Made by a program: the position numbers and the translations under genes. From positions 62,001 to 126,000 of the forward strand of contig NZ_CP132387.1 in NCBI RefSeq assembly GCF_030758755.1: a stretch of 64,000 nt of DNA. Direction: 5' to 3'. Numbering within the stretch: the first letter of the stretch is position 1; the number at the start of each line of letters is the position of its first letter. The notes below the pieces were generated by a model. That model had not been told where the DNA came from. It ran no database searches and saw nothing but the letters and a program-made list of their open reading frames with translations. The DNA comes from Bartonella apihabitans. GTDB lineage: Bacteria; Pseudomonadota; Alphaproteobacteria; Rhizobiales; Rhizobiaceae. This document shows, piece by piece, positions 48,375 to 57,391 of the stretch.

Positions 48375-49670
48375 TTACTCCTGAAATTCAGGCGTTTTTT
48401 GCCCGAGCTCTAACAATTTGCGGTGGTTCATCATAAGGATTGAAACATGCATCCAGATGAGAGCCGCGAGTGAAATGACAAATAAAATCATGAAGCAGGT
48501 TGAATAGATTCCGGTGATGTCGAGGACTTCACCGAAGAGAATGGGCAGGATAAATCCGCCAAGTCCGCCCATCATACCGACGAGGCCGCCAACGGCACCG
48601 ACGCTTTTCGGGTAATAAACGGGAATATGCTTATAAACAGCCGCTTTCCCGAGAGCCATGAAGAAGCCGAGTATGGCAACAATCAGGGCAAAACCGACAA
48701 GGCTGATGACAAATGTAAAGGTGAATCGGCAACCTTTGGCCGTTTCAACCGTGTATTGTGTCGGAGGGTAGGAGAGGATGAAACATGTAATGGTACACAT
48801 TGTCAGTGTCCAATACATGACCCGGCGCGCTCCAAATTTATCAGAAAGGTAACCGCCATAGGCACGGAAGAGTGACGCGGGTATCGAATAAAGTGCTGCG
48901 ATAACGCCGGCAAGCCACAGATCGATTGAATAAACATCCTGCAAATAATGCGGCAACCATGTTGCCAAAGCGATATATCCACCGAATACGAAGAAGTAAT
49001 AGAAGGAAAAACGCCACACTTGCAGTTTCTTCAAAGGCGCGAGTTCAAGCAAAGCACTTTGCGGTTTTGTGCCAGAACGGCGTTGTTCGACGAGCACAGG
49101 ATCATCCGACGTAAAAAGCCAGAAGATCACCGCCGTGATAACGAGCACCAGTGCCCAGATATAGGCCACGCCTTCCCAGCTTCCCCACCAGCTCATCACC
49201 CATGGAGCGCCAAGTTTCGTGACGGCTGCACCAACATTGCCTGCACCGAAAATACCGAGTGCCAGACCCTGTCTTTTGGCGCTGAACCATCGTGAAACAT
49301 AGGCAACGCCCACAGAAAATGTGCCGCCGGCAATACCAATACCGAGAGCCGCCACCAACATCCATGTGTAGGTGTGGGCAAAAGTGAGAAGAAATGTCGA
49401 TAAAGCGGAAGCCAACATCGACAAGACAAAAATAATGCGTCCGCCGATCTGTTCGGTCCAGATGCCAAGTGGAATACGCACGAGTGAACCGGTAAGAACC
49501 GGCGTGGCTATCAGAAGTCCGAGTTCGGACTGGCTCAAGCCTAATTTTTTCTGGATCGCAATGCCGATAATCGAAAAAATTGTCCATACCGCAAAACACA
49601 CGGTAAAGGCCAAAGAGCTCAGCCATAAGGCCTCTGACGAGCCTTTGATCGGGGTGTCAGTTTGTTCCAT
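48375..49670 (-). CDS. narK: Nitrate MFS transporter, NarK1 type
   Basis: A 431-residue, 12-helix major facilitator protein from the ATG at 49670 (EQTDTPIKGSSEALW). The nitrate signature regions are GIAGGTFSVGVAYVSRWF and VGAVGGLVGMMGGLGGF. NarK1-type carriers take up nitrate with protons, starting respiration when no nitrite is yet available. First gene of the leftward nar operon. An FNR-like box lies 68–81 bases before this start. The longer frame to 49751 would run into that box and lacks a good ribosome site. Confidence 0.92.
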   Translation of the reverse strand: MEQTDTPIKGSSEALWLSSLAFTVCFAVWTIFSIIGIAIQKKLGLSQSELGLLIATPVLTGSLVRIPLGIWTEQIGGRIIFVLSMLASALSTFLLTFAHTYTWMLVAALGIGIAGGTFSVGVAYVSRWFSAKRQGLALGIFGAGNVGAAVTKLGAPWVMSWWGSWEGVAYIWALVLVITAVIFWLFTSDDPVLVEQRRSGTKPQSALLELAPLKKLQVWRFSFYYFFVFGGYIALATWLPHYLQDVYSIDLWLAGVIAALYSIPASLFRAYGGYLSDKFGARRVMYWTLTMCTITCFILSYPPTQYTVETAKGCRFTFTFVISLVGFALIVAILGFFMALGKAAVYKHIPVYYPKSVGAVGGLVGMMGGLGGFILPILFGEVLDITGIYSTCFMILFVISLAALIWMHVSILMMNHRKLLELGQKTPEFQE

Positions 49671-49737
49671 TTTTACCACCAGATAAATTCTTCCTTTTTG
49701 TTGAGGGGGTATGTAGTAATGAGTGAAATAGGGCACC

Positions 49738-49751
49738 TTGATCAAAATCAA
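49738..49751. promoter_or_regulatory. FNR/NarR-type box before the nar operon
   Basis: TTGATCAAAATCAA fits the FNR/FixK/NNR consensus TTGAT-N4-ATCAA exactly. It is centred about 75 bases before the narK1 ATG, which suits activation from -41.5, and about 134 bases before the divergent regulator gene. Confidence 0.85.
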
Positions 49752-49877
49752 ATGAGTTTTATTTAAAATAAAAGAAAAGCTTATTTTAAAATAATGATGA
49801 TCACGTCTTGAAATATTTATCGACTACACTTGATAGATGTTAAGAAGAAAATGAAATATGTTAATTAGAGGACAAAT

Positions 49878-50579
49878 ATGAGATCAGAAGATCGGTTAAA
49901 AATTCAAAATCTCGATATTTTTTCGCAAGCGAGTGACAAAACATTCAATTCTTTAATTGGCCCGGGTTTTTTCCAACGTTTTCCTCCGGGGGTGGTTCTC
50001 GTCAGTGAAAACACCATGCAGGATTTTCTCTACATACTGGTCGATGGTCAGGTCGAGATGTATGCGACCAGTCATGGGCGTGTAACGGTTCTTGATATTA
50101 TCCAGCCGGTAAGTCTCTTCATTCTCGCGGCAATTTTGAATGATGATGTTTGTCTACAGTCAGCGCGAACACTAACCGAAGCAGAGGTGCTGATGATTCC
50201 GTCAGCCCGCTTCAGGGAGGCAATCGACAATGATACTGCTTTCATGCATGCGGTTGTTCGTGAACTTTCACGTCGCTATCGTACGACCATCAAGGAATTG
50301 AAAAACCAGAAATTGAGAAATGGCAGTGAACGGCTGGCAAACTGGATTTTGGCCGAAGCCGATACACAGGTCGAGGCCAATTATATCGATATTCCGTTCG
50401 AGAAAAAACTTCTTGCCTTTAAACTTGGCATGACCCCTGAAAATCTTTCTCGCGCTTTTGCAACCATTGCAAAACATGGTGTCAATGTTGACGGATCACG
50501 AATAGTCTTTACCGACAGACAAAAATTTATCGATTTTGCCCACCCCGACAAGCTTATCGACAAACGGGAGCCTGTCTGA
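49878..50579 (+). CDS. Crp/Fnr family transcriptional regulator, NarR/Dnr-like
   Basis: A 233-residue activator: an N-terminal cyclic-nucleotide-like beta-barrel (FLYILVDGQVEMYA, TVLDIIQPVSLF), a dimer helix, and a C-terminal winged helix with recognition helix LGMTPENLSRAF, whose E-xx-SR contacts recognise TTGAT half-sites. It has no N-terminal cysteine cluster, so it is not an oxygen-sensing FNR; it resembles regulators responding to nitrate/nitrite or NO. Divergent from the nar operon with the matching box between them, so it is the likely local activator. The signal it senses is not visible. Confidence 0.88.
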   Translation: MRSEDRLKIQNLDIFSQASDKTFNSLIGPGFFQRFPPGVVLVSENTMQDFLYILVDGQVEMYATSHGRVTVLDIIQPVSLFILAAILNDDVCLQSARTLTEAEVLMIPSARFREAIDNDTAFMHAVVRELSRRYRTTIKELKNQKLRNGSERLANWILAEADTQVEANYIDIPFEKKLLAFKLGMTPENLSRAFATIAKHGVNVDGSRIVFTDRQKFIDFAHPDKLIDKREPV

Positions 50580-50650
50580 TTATAACTGACCTCATGATGA
50601 AAACCGGATTTGCCATGTTCTACGGCTTTTAATAGTATGCTGTTTTTGCT

Positions 50651-50686
50651 CGTTTGAATGAAAACCTTCGTTTGAATGAAAGCCAT
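50651..50686. repeat. 18-base tandem duplication
   Basis: CGTTTGAATGAAAACCTT followed by CGTTTGAATGAAAGCCAT, just before the small membrane protein gene. Confidence 0.8.
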
Positions 50687-50707
50687 TGTCAGTCAAGGAT
50701 TGTTTCC

Positions 50708-51046
50708 GTGCGTTTAATGCGTCGATTGTTTCGTTTTGTGTCGTTTATATTTCTGGTGATAACGATTATAGCGCTTGTTATCGACGCGGCCCGTTCGGTC
50801 GGTGCATCCCAAATTGTGTTTACGCCGGCCCGGTCTGCACTATCGTTTATATTTAGTTTGAGCACACAGGAATTTGATAACTTTATTGTGCATCTTTCAC
50901 CTCCATATCTATCCATAGCTGCTAGAATGATCACTCTTTGTCCAACATGGATCATTTCGGGAGCTTTTGCGTTGGTATTTTATAGTGTTGGATATGATCG
51001 TGAGGCCGTTTTGGAAAAGACAGGTTTTGGTGAAGAAAATGTTTGA
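50708..51046 (+). CDS. Small membrane protein conserved in Rhizobiales
   Basis: A 112-residue protein with two predicted membrane helices (FVSFIFLVITIIALVIDAA near the N-terminus and TWIISGAFALVFYSV near the C-terminus), separated by a polar region. Proteins of this size and pattern occur in Brucella and Bartonella with no experimental role; some carry misleading PetM-like labels. GTG at 50708 is chosen because AAGGA lies 9 bases before it. The end overlaps the msrA start by eight bases (ATGTTTGA), suggesting coupled translation. Confidence 0.7.
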   Translation: MRLMRRLFRFVSFIFLVITIIALVIDAARSVGASQIVFTPARSALSFIFSLSTQEFDNFIVHLSPPYLSIAARMITLCPTWIISGAFALVFYSVGYDREAVLEKTGFGEENV

Positions 51047-51690
51047 TATTTTGTCGCTTTCGGAAAAACTCTATATGCCGAAAAAAGAAGATGCACTTGT
51101 CGGCAGAAGTGAACCAATCGCAACTTCTGAAAAACATTTTGTCAACGGCCGCAATCTGAAAGGCCCATATCCTGAAAATATGCATCATATCATTGTTGCA
51201 ATGGGCTGTTTCTGGGGCGTTGAACGGCTATTCTGGAAAATGCCGGGCGTTTATGTGACGGCTGCCGGTTACAGTGGCGGCTTTACACCAAACCCGACTT
51301 ATGAAGAAGTCTGTACGGGTAAAACCGGACATACAGAAGCGGTACTCGTCGTCTATGATCCGAAGATATTGCCTTTTGATCAAATATTGAAAACTTTCTG
51401 GGAACAGCATGATCCTACACAAGGCATGCGGCAGGGTAACGACATTGGCAATAATTACCGGTCGGCTCTCTATCTTTCCAATGAACATGATCTGGAAATT
51501 GCAAAAAAAAGCAAAGCGCAATTTGAAAAGGCACTTCAATCCAAGGGATTGGCTGATTACAACCGAAATTGCGTTAGAAGGGCCATTCTATTTTGCCGAA
51601 GATTATCACCAGCAATATCTTGCCAAAAACCCGAATGGCTATTGTGGATTAAAAGGAACCGGTGTTTCTTGCCCCGTTCCACAAGGCTGA
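51039..51690 (+). pseudogene. msrA: Peptide methionine sulfoxide reductase MsrA, frameshifted
   Basis: Repairs methionine-S-sulfoxide in proteins. From the ATG at 51039 the catalytic motif is VAMGCFWGVERLFW (active Cys), followed by TAAGYSGG and [21 protein letters not shown], all canonical. After QSKGL the frame is lost; the end ([31 protein letters not shown]) is found in another frame, stopping at 51690. One surplus G in GGATTGGCTGATT (about 51546–51558) explains it. The restored protein of about 216 residues would be complete. An unrelated tail is read until 51743 otherwise. Confidence 0.85.
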
Positions 51691-51969
51691 TTGTGCATAC
51701 CATATCGGAGCAATTCATGAATTCATCGGCGTTTGGAATATAGAAGTCCGAGATATTGGCAAATATGTTCTGACATTTTCAGTTCTAAAATAGCGGGCGA
51801 AAGCTTTGTAATCATTTTTGGCAAATGACCGGCTTATTCTGAATCATATTGAAAAATACATTCATGCCAATAAAAACATGCCGGCGAATATTCAATATGG
51901 TTGTGAGAAACGCGCTGTTTCCCGATTTTTCAGCATGAATATTTTTCGGGTAAGGACTGTTGAACAATT

Positions 51970-52176
51970 TCACCAATGCGGTGGTCGGGTGACGGGAATG
52001 TCCGGCTGGCTTTGTTCTTCAAGTTCCAGAAAGCGTTTGGTTAGTGCTTTTAATTTTTTATCCATAAGGTCGATTGTTTTCCATTGTTCGGCGAGAACAG
52101 TAGAAAGCTCGTCAACAAGTCGCTCTTGTTCGGCAAGTTTGATTTCGACCTCGGTAAGACGATCTTTTTCAATCAC
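51970..52176 (-). CDS. slyX: SlyX family protein
   Basis: A 68-residue, fully helical coiled-coil protein: residues 5–55 have heptad spacing (EVEIKLAEQERLVDELS, LAEQWKTIDLMDKKL) and the tail ends in the proline-rich PDIPVTRPPHW typical of SlyX. Function is unknown. Its start overlaps the stop of the hemoglobin gene by four bases. The 280 bases to its left, up to msrA, hold nothing I recognise. Confidence 0.88.
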   Translation of the reverse strand: MIEKDRLTEVEIKLAEQERLVDELSTVLAEQWKTIDLMDKKLKALTKRFLELEEQSQPDIPVTRPPHW

Positions 52177-52595
52177 AGTGCGTGATCCTTATTTCTGATA
52201 TAGCGTTCGCCGGGTTGTAAAAGAACCTTATTGTTGAAGGCAAGGCCCAACTCGAGACTGTGCGCAATCTGGGTTGCTTTTTTCATGAACAATTCGGCAT
52301 CTTCCCTCACGCAAAGTTCTTCAACGGTATTTTTGAAAATTTTGAGCCATTGGTCGAAATGGCTAGCGTCAATCGGTAAAACGACATGCTTGGGCATTGG
52401 GCGTCCGTTATAACGGTTGGTGTGCAGCATGACCGATGACCAGAAGGCGAACATATTTTGTAAATGGGGCTCCCAATCGTGAATATGTTCTTCAAAAATA
52501 GGACCCAGCATATAATCTTTTCTGACCCGCGCGTAAAATGTGCGCACAACGGATTCAATCAATGTTTCGTCAACTGCTATAGGTTCTTGTGCCAT
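52173..52595 (-). CDS. Group III truncated hemoglobin
   Basis: A 140-residue 2-over-2 globin (from AQEPIAVDETL). The proximal histidine is in DASHFDQWLKIF and the distal region is YMLGPIFEEHIHDWEPHLQNMFAFWSSVML, a pattern of group III (trHbP). These bind O2 and NO and are linked with nitrosative stress or microaerobic respiration, which suits the neighbouring nitrate-respiration genes. ATG 52595 is favoured over 52604 because the family starts near AQEP. It overlaps the upstream membrane-protein gene's stop only at the longer start. Confidence 0.9.
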   Translation of the reverse strand: MAQEPIAVDETLIESVVRTFYARVRKDYMLGPIFEEHIHDWEPHLQNMFAFWSSVMLHTNRYNGRPMPKHVVLPIDASHFDQWLKIFKNTVEELCVREDAELFMKKATQIAHSLELGLAFNNKVLLQPGERYIRNKDHAL

Positions 52596-52600
52596 AAATC

Positions 52601-53560
52601 TCAATCTGTTGCTTTAATTTTCATACCATAAATATCAATGCCATGACCTTCACCCATAAGGTCGCTTGTCAAATAAAGTTTTGCTGAACCCGATCCTTCT
52701 GCCGGTATTGTAAGGTCAAACAATAGGTCGTTCCGATTTGTCGGAACTTCAAAACGCCGCCTTCCACAATCGGCATTATTGCCGAGATCACACGTTATAC
52801 TCATTTGGCTTGGCTCTGTTCCATCACTTTTTGCGTTGATATCAATGAGTACCTTTTTACCGCGTAAGCCGGATAAAACACCCGCGCCAATTTCGATAAC
52901 GACAATATCTTGCTCACTATTTGCCGAAATATGGGTATATGGTATTCCGGCATCATCACGTATATCGACCGATGTGCGGCCGTAGACGGTGAGCGCCGAG
53001 GCATCGCCGGGACGGAAAAATTTAATCCAACCGTCATTGATTTCGGTTTCTTGACGGAAAGGTTGCATTAACGTGGGATTCGGGTTGTGTTCAGTCGCTT
53101 CCTTTTGACGCTCAACTAGGGCACGGCCTGAAAAACTGTTAAAAAACGACCACGCGGTGAAACCTAAAACCATAATAATTGCAAGAATCGACGGAGCAAC
53201 AATCAGCAGAATTTTGGAACGCCGTCTTGTTCTTGCCCGATGCAAACTCCGGTTATCGAAATTTGTCGCCCCGTTTACTTCTATTTTTATCTGTTCTTCA
53301 GGGCCTTCCGCAGCGAGTTCATTATAGTATTGCGTTTGTTCTTCGGGAGCCCGAACGATATAGTCCTGTTCTATGTTCCGGATAATTTGCATCAATGCAT
53401 CACGCCGCTTGGTACGGCTCTCGTTGCTCAAATCATGTTGCGCCAACAGTGCACGCTCGTGGGCGTTCCATGCAGATTCATAAATCTGCCGCCTTTGAGC
53501 AACATTGCGGGCATCAATTTTAAGCAATGCATTGCGGATGGCTTGCTCGGCACTAGCCAA
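52601..53560 (-). CDS. Conserved membrane protein with periplasmic domain, unknown function
   Basis: A 319-residue protein I do not recognise as a named family. It has a charged, helical cytoplasmic part (1–112, ending in a basic RARTRRRSK), one membrane helix (about 114–136, ILLIVAPSILAIIMVLGFTA), and a 180-residue periplasmic beta-rich domain with TVYGRTSVDIRDDAG, TSD-like repeats and two cysteines (ITCDLGNNADCG) that may form a disulfide. Similar hypothetical proteins occur in Rhizobiales next to the same globin gene. The periplasmic domain looks like a carbohydrate- or ligand-binding jelly roll, but that is only an impression. Confidence 0.75.
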   Translation of the reverse strand: MASAEQAIRNALLKIDARNVAQRRQIYESAWNAHERALLAQHDLSNESRTKRRDALMQIIRNIEQDYIVRAPEEQTQYYNELAAEGPEEQIKIEVNGATNFDNRSLHRARTRRRSKILLIVAPSILAIIMVLGFTAWSFFNSFSGRALVERQKEATEHNPNPTLMQPFRQETEINDGWIKFFRPGDASALTVYGRTSVDIRDDAGIPYTHISANSEQDIVVIEIGAGVLSGLRGKKVLIDINAKSDGTEPSQMSITCDLGNNADCGRRRFEVPTNRNDLLFDLTIPAEGSGSAKLYLTSDLMGEGHGIDIYGMKIKATD

Positions 53561-53796
53561 GAAAATTTCTCCTCAAACCAAAAACATTTAAATCTAGAAT
53601 TTAAACCTAGAATAAGCATCAGGTGGAAAATAGGCAAACCAATTCTATTGTTGATGATTTTAAAAAAAGCTTGTGTTTTGACATTGTGTTGCTGGTTAAT
53701 AACGAAAATTACCGAAAGATAAAATTGGGCGCTTGCTTTCAGACGATCTTTTGGCTATCACCCGATACCGGTTCTGTCTTGAAGACGAGAATCTGT

Positions 53797-53872
53797 GCCG
53801 CATTAGCTCAGTTGGTAGAGCACGTCATTCGTAATGATGGGGTCGCTGGTTCGATTCCGGCATGCGGCACCA
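53797..53872 (+). tRNA. tRNA-Thr (anticodon CGT)
   Basis: Cloverleaf with acceptor GCCGCAT/ATGCGGC, D arm GCTCAGTTGGTAGAGC, anticodon stem CGTCA/TGATG (one G-T) enclosing TTCGTAA (anticodon CGT), T arm CTGGTTCGATTCCGG, discriminator A and an encoded CCA. It reads ACG threonine codons. Confidence 0.95.
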
Positions 53873-54169
53873 AAAATCATTATTAAAAACAATATGTTAA
53901 ACATTTTTCTAAAAAATACAAAATGAATGATGTAGAGCGGTAGTACCAATACGGCTTTAGGGAACTATGTCATTTTGAGAGAGATTCAAATATTCGGGAA
54001 ATCTGTCTCGAAAAACATAGTCGCCTGAATAATTCGTAGCCTGCGTTAATTTGATGCTGAAAGGCTTTCGTAATTTTGAAATTTTTTGCTCTATCAGGTT
54101 ATTATTGATCTTTTATAGGTAAAGGCTACCACAATTAAAAAGAGTAGCCTTCAGGTCAAGCATCACGAT
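53873..54169. other. Spacer between tRNA-Thr and the siderophore cluster
   Basis: About 300 AT-rich bases with no gene. A stem AAGGCTAC/GTAGCCTT (54122–54151, 14-base loop) lies just after the receptor gene and may be its weak terminator. Confidence 0.4.
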
Positions 54170-56254
54170 TTAAAACGTTCCTCTAATTCCAATACCGAAA
54201 TTGCGTGGCATGGTAACACTTGCGTCTATACCTTTCAAAGTACTATCGGCGGCCTTGTAGGTTGCAACACGTTCGTCAAAAAGATTATTTACAAAGCCAA
54301 AAATTTCGATAGCGTCATTGAAATTATAACGCATACGTAAATCAGAAATAGTATATGCATCAACGACATAACTTGGTGTATTGGCCACATCGGAATAATA
54401 TTTGTCTAAATGGCGCACATCGCCTGAAAAACTCCATTTTTCGGTGATATCCCAGCTAAAACCGGCATTGAGCATATAACCTGGAGATTTTGCAAATTCA
54501 TTGCCTTCATAGGCAAGGTTACTAGAGATTTCATCAATTTCGGTGCGTAAAAGTCCCGTGCCTGCCCTTAACTGGAGATTATCCAATAGTGCATAATCAA
54601 GGCTAAGCTCTAAACCGTAAGAATGGGCTTTTTCAGCATTGATTGTATAGGATTGTGCAACACCCGGCGAAATAACCACTGGAATAGTATACTGATTATC
54701 TTTAAAATCCATGTAAAAAATATTGCTGTTTAAATTCAAGCGATTTTCCAATACAGCAACGCGGGTAAATAATTCATAATTCCAAACTTTTTCATCTTTG
54801 AATTTCATCCATTGGCGTGAATTCAAATTGAGTGATACACCGCCAGGATTATAACCGCGGTTAATCATTGCTCCAACAGTCCAATCAGGATTGATTGCAT
54901 AGGCCAGTGAAACTTTAGGCAAAAACTCTGAAAATGTTTCATCATAATCAAGTGAATTTGGTGTAAGGACCGAGTTTCCAATTCGCGTTACTTGGTCATG
55001 TTGATAGCGCAAGCCACTCGTTAATGTCCATTGATCGGTTAATCTATAGCTTGTTTCACCAAAAATGCCAATATTACGCTTTTTATCGTCAAACTGCGTG
55101 TGGCCTATAAACAGCAAAAAATCGTCAGATTTTACTTGATTAACAAACATACCCATAACGCCGCTTAATACGTCATCTTCATTACCAAAGGTAAGACGGC
55201 TTTCATTGGAAATATTATTTTGGGTAATGTCGGCATCGCCCCTTATGGGGACACCGGTACGACGTGATACGTTAAAATGCGAATATTGGACAGTATTATA
55301 TAATTTCATACCATTTTCGAACTCATAACTTACGTCAAAAATTCCTGTATCTGTGTATTGTCTCCATCCCGGCATCATATTGAAATTATATTTCAAATCA
55401 TCATAAGGGGCAGATGCCATTTCTTGAGTTGGTTGGTTATTATTGGTTCGTGAATAAGTTAATTTTGCTTCAAGTCCTGGTATTTCTGCCGGCTGCCATA
55501 ATAACTTGGCGCGACCATTAAGGTAAAGAAAATCCAAATTAATATCATTACTTAAAAAATTGGGATTATTATAATCAATAAATGTGTCACGACCTGAATA
55601 ATCAAGCGCTATACGCCCGGCCAATTCATTTTTATAAATCGGTCCCGACGCCATAAGTGATGTGCGCTTTTGGTTATAATTGCCTATTTCTGCCTGATAG
55701 GCAGCTTCTTTTGTAAAGGTTGGGTCTTTGGTATTGATAACGATAGCACCGGCAATAGCATTGGCGCCCTGTGATGTCGTTTGAGGGCCTTTAAAAACTT
55801 CAATACTGCTTACATCCCAAAGTCCGGAAGAACCAAAAAATAATTCATAATAATTGGTATAATGACCGTCAATATTGGTTGTAGCGCGTGGTATTGTTCC
55901 ACTCCAGAAAACATCGGCACGTGTATTGGGACCTTGGGTATCCTGTCCACGTATAATGGGGGCGGAAACAGAGTCTGTATAAAGAACGTTCGGCGTACCA
56001 TTTATAACATCATGAATAGACTGGGCATTGAATGCATTTTTCCACAGATCCTTGGCAGTAATAACACTTACCGAAGAAGCCGTTTTTCGAATATCGCGTT
56101 CTATTTTTTCACCGGTAATGATGATTGCTTCAAGCATTGTTGAATGCTTATCAGCGGTGTCCGTGTTTTCAGCAAAAACCGATAGACTGCTTGCCGGCAA
56201 AAGCACAACAACGGCCCAACTTAAAGTACATGCTCTGTAAAACTGGTGTTTCAT
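54170..56254 (-). CDS. TonB-dependent siderophore receptor
   Basis: A 694-residue outer-membrane receptor. Signal peptide from the ATG at 56254 (KHQFYRACTLSWAVVVLLP…SVFA), a TonB-box-like EAIIITGEK, then the plug domain (TASSVSVITAKDL, GQDTQGPNTRADVF, VEVFKGPQTTSQGANAIAG) and a 22-strand barrel ending in the terminal Phe (GIGIRGTF). Gene order with a FepBDG-like transporter points to ferric-catecholate uptake. An earlier start at 56335 adds 27 residues without a ribosome site and would delay the signal peptide. A TGA-N9-TCA dyad lies 18 bases before this start. Confidence 0.93.
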   Translation of the reverse strand: MKHQFYRACTLSWAVVVLLPASSLSVFAENTDTADKHSTMLEAIIITGEKIERDIRKTASSVSVITAKDLWKNAFNAQSIHDVINGTPNVLYTDSVSAPIIRGQDTQGPNTRADVFWSGTIPRATTNIDGHYTNYYELFFGSSGLWDVSSIEVFKGPQTTSQGANAIAGAIVINTKDPTFTKEAAYQAEIGNYNQKRTSLMASGPIYKNELAGRIALDYSGRDTFIDYNNPNFLSNDINLDFLYLNGRAKLLWQPAEIPGLEAKLTYSRTNNNQPTQEMASAPYDDLKYNFNMMPGWRQYTDTGIFDVSYEFENGMKLYNTVQYSHFNVSRRTGVPIRGDADITQNNISNESRLTFGNEDDVLSGVMGMFVNQVKSDDFLLFIGHTQFDDKKRNIGIFGETSYRLTDQWTLTSGLRYQHDQVTRIGNSVLTPNSLDYDETFSEFLPKVSLAYAINPDWTVGAMINRGYNPGGVSLNLNSRQWMKFKDEKVWNYELFTRVAVLENRLNLNSNIFYMDFKDNQYTIPVVISPGVAQSYTINAEKAHSYGLELSLDYALLDNLQLRAGTGLLRTEIDEISSNLAYEGNEFAKSPGYMLNAGFSWDITEKWSFSGDVRHLDKYYSDVANTPSYVVDAYTISDLRMRYNFNDAIEIFGFVNNLFDERVATYKAADSTLKGIDASVTMPRNFGIGIRGTF

Positions 56255-56271
56255 GGCCCCGTCCAAAAATA

Positions 56272-56286
56272 TGATAAAAAATGTCA
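56272..56286. promoter_or_regulatory. TGA-N9-TCA dyad before the receptor gene
   Basis: TGATAAAAAATGTCA, 18 bases upstream of the receptor ATG. It has the same outer half-sites and spacing as the dyad in the divergent promoter at 60291–60305 and resembles rhizobial iron-responsive (RirA-type) operators. Confidence 0.45.
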
Positions 56287-56356
56287 AGTTATGATTATTG
56301 GATTTTTTAAAGTTCTGCAATATGAAATCGATCACGCACTGCAGAATATTAAGAGA

Positions 56357-57391
56357 TTAACGTGATTGGTATTTTAATAGCCAGATAAGATAAGTCGCTC
56401 CCAATAGTCCGGTGACCAAACCTATCGGTAAATTCAAGTTTAGCGTAATTCGTAAGGTTAAAAGATCAGCCCCGGCAACTAGAATAGCCCCCATCAATGC
56501 ACTTGCCAGTAAAACAAGATTAGGTGAATGAATTATGCGTTTGGCTAATTGGGGGGCTGCCAAAGCAACAAATGCAATAGGGCCGGCAACTGCAGTTGCA
56601 GCTGCTGTCAAGATAATTGCTGCGATAATTGAAATAAGGCGTGTTCGTTCAAGGTTTATACCTAATTGTTTAGCAAGGTCATCACCGAGCTCCATAAGAC
56701 TAAGCCTTTTCGACTGACTAAAAATAATTGGCGTTACAAATAAAAAAACCAATGCAATTGACAAAGCATGCTGCATAGTCCGGATATTTAAGGAACCTGA
56801 AAGCCAAAGCTGGGCGCTTGCGGCTTGATCAAGGTTTCCCATCACTAACAAAACAGTATTAATGCCCGATAATGTTGCACCAATGCCGATACCTATTAAA
56901 ACAAGACGTGTAATAGAAAGGGGTTGATGTCGTCGATAAGCTAGTAAAAAAATGATAAACGAGGTTATAAGACCACCTGTAATCGCTGCCAGTATTGTTT
57001 GCCAAGGGCCTGCATTTATTAAAATGATTTGTAAAATTGCTCCGGTTGCGGCACCGGTCGTAAAGCCCAAAATGTCGGGCGAACCAAGGGGATTACGCGA
57101 TAAGGATTGAAAAACAGCCCCCGCTATACCTAAGGCACCGCCGACAAATAGTGCTGTGATAATACGCGGTATACGTAAACGCCAGATAATACGATCCACC
57201 GTCGCATTTTCACCAAGATTAATAATACTTTGCCAAATTTGAGAATAACTTAAAAAATAACTACCGCTTTTAATGTGTAAAATACTGATGAAAAACAAAA
57301 AAAAAGCTAATATCAGACAAACATGGAAATTGCGCTTATAAATAAGAATAGACCAGGAGCCCCTACGCAAAATGAAATTTTTCTTCATCAC
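56357..57391 (-). CDS. fepG: Iron-siderophore ABC transporter permease (FepG-like)
   Basis: A 344-residue FecCD/BtuC-family permease with about ten membrane helices. Family motifs: IIWRLRIPRIITALFVGGALGIAGAVFQ, RNPLGSPDILGFTTGA and GPIAFVALAAPQLAKRI, which contacts the ATPase. Overlaps the preceding permease gene by four bases (ATGA), so the two are cotranscribed and form the heterodimeric channel. The N-terminus has an extra hydrophilic 25 residues before the first helix. Confidence 0.9.
   Translation of the reverse strand: MMKKNFILRRGSWSILIYKRNFHVCLILAFFLFFISILHIKSGSYFLSYSQIWQSIINLGENATVDRIIWRLRIPRIITALFVGGALGIAGAVFQSLSRNPLGSPDILGFTTGAATGAILQIILINAGPWQTILAAITGGLITSFIIFLLAYRRHQPLSITRLVLIGIGIGATLSGINTVLLVMGNLDQAASAQLWLSGSLNIRTMQHALSIALVFLFVTPIIFSQSKRLSLMELGDDLAKQLGINLERTRLISIIAAIILTAAATAVAGPIAFVALAAPQLAKRIIHSPNLVLLASALMGAILVAGADLLTLRITLNLNLPIGLVTGLLGATYLIWLLKYQSR

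Noticed and set aside
51818..52198. Rightward 126-codon frame opposite slyX
   Set aside because: SlyX on the other strand is a clear family match with coupled start; the rightward frame is Ser/Arg-rich shadow.
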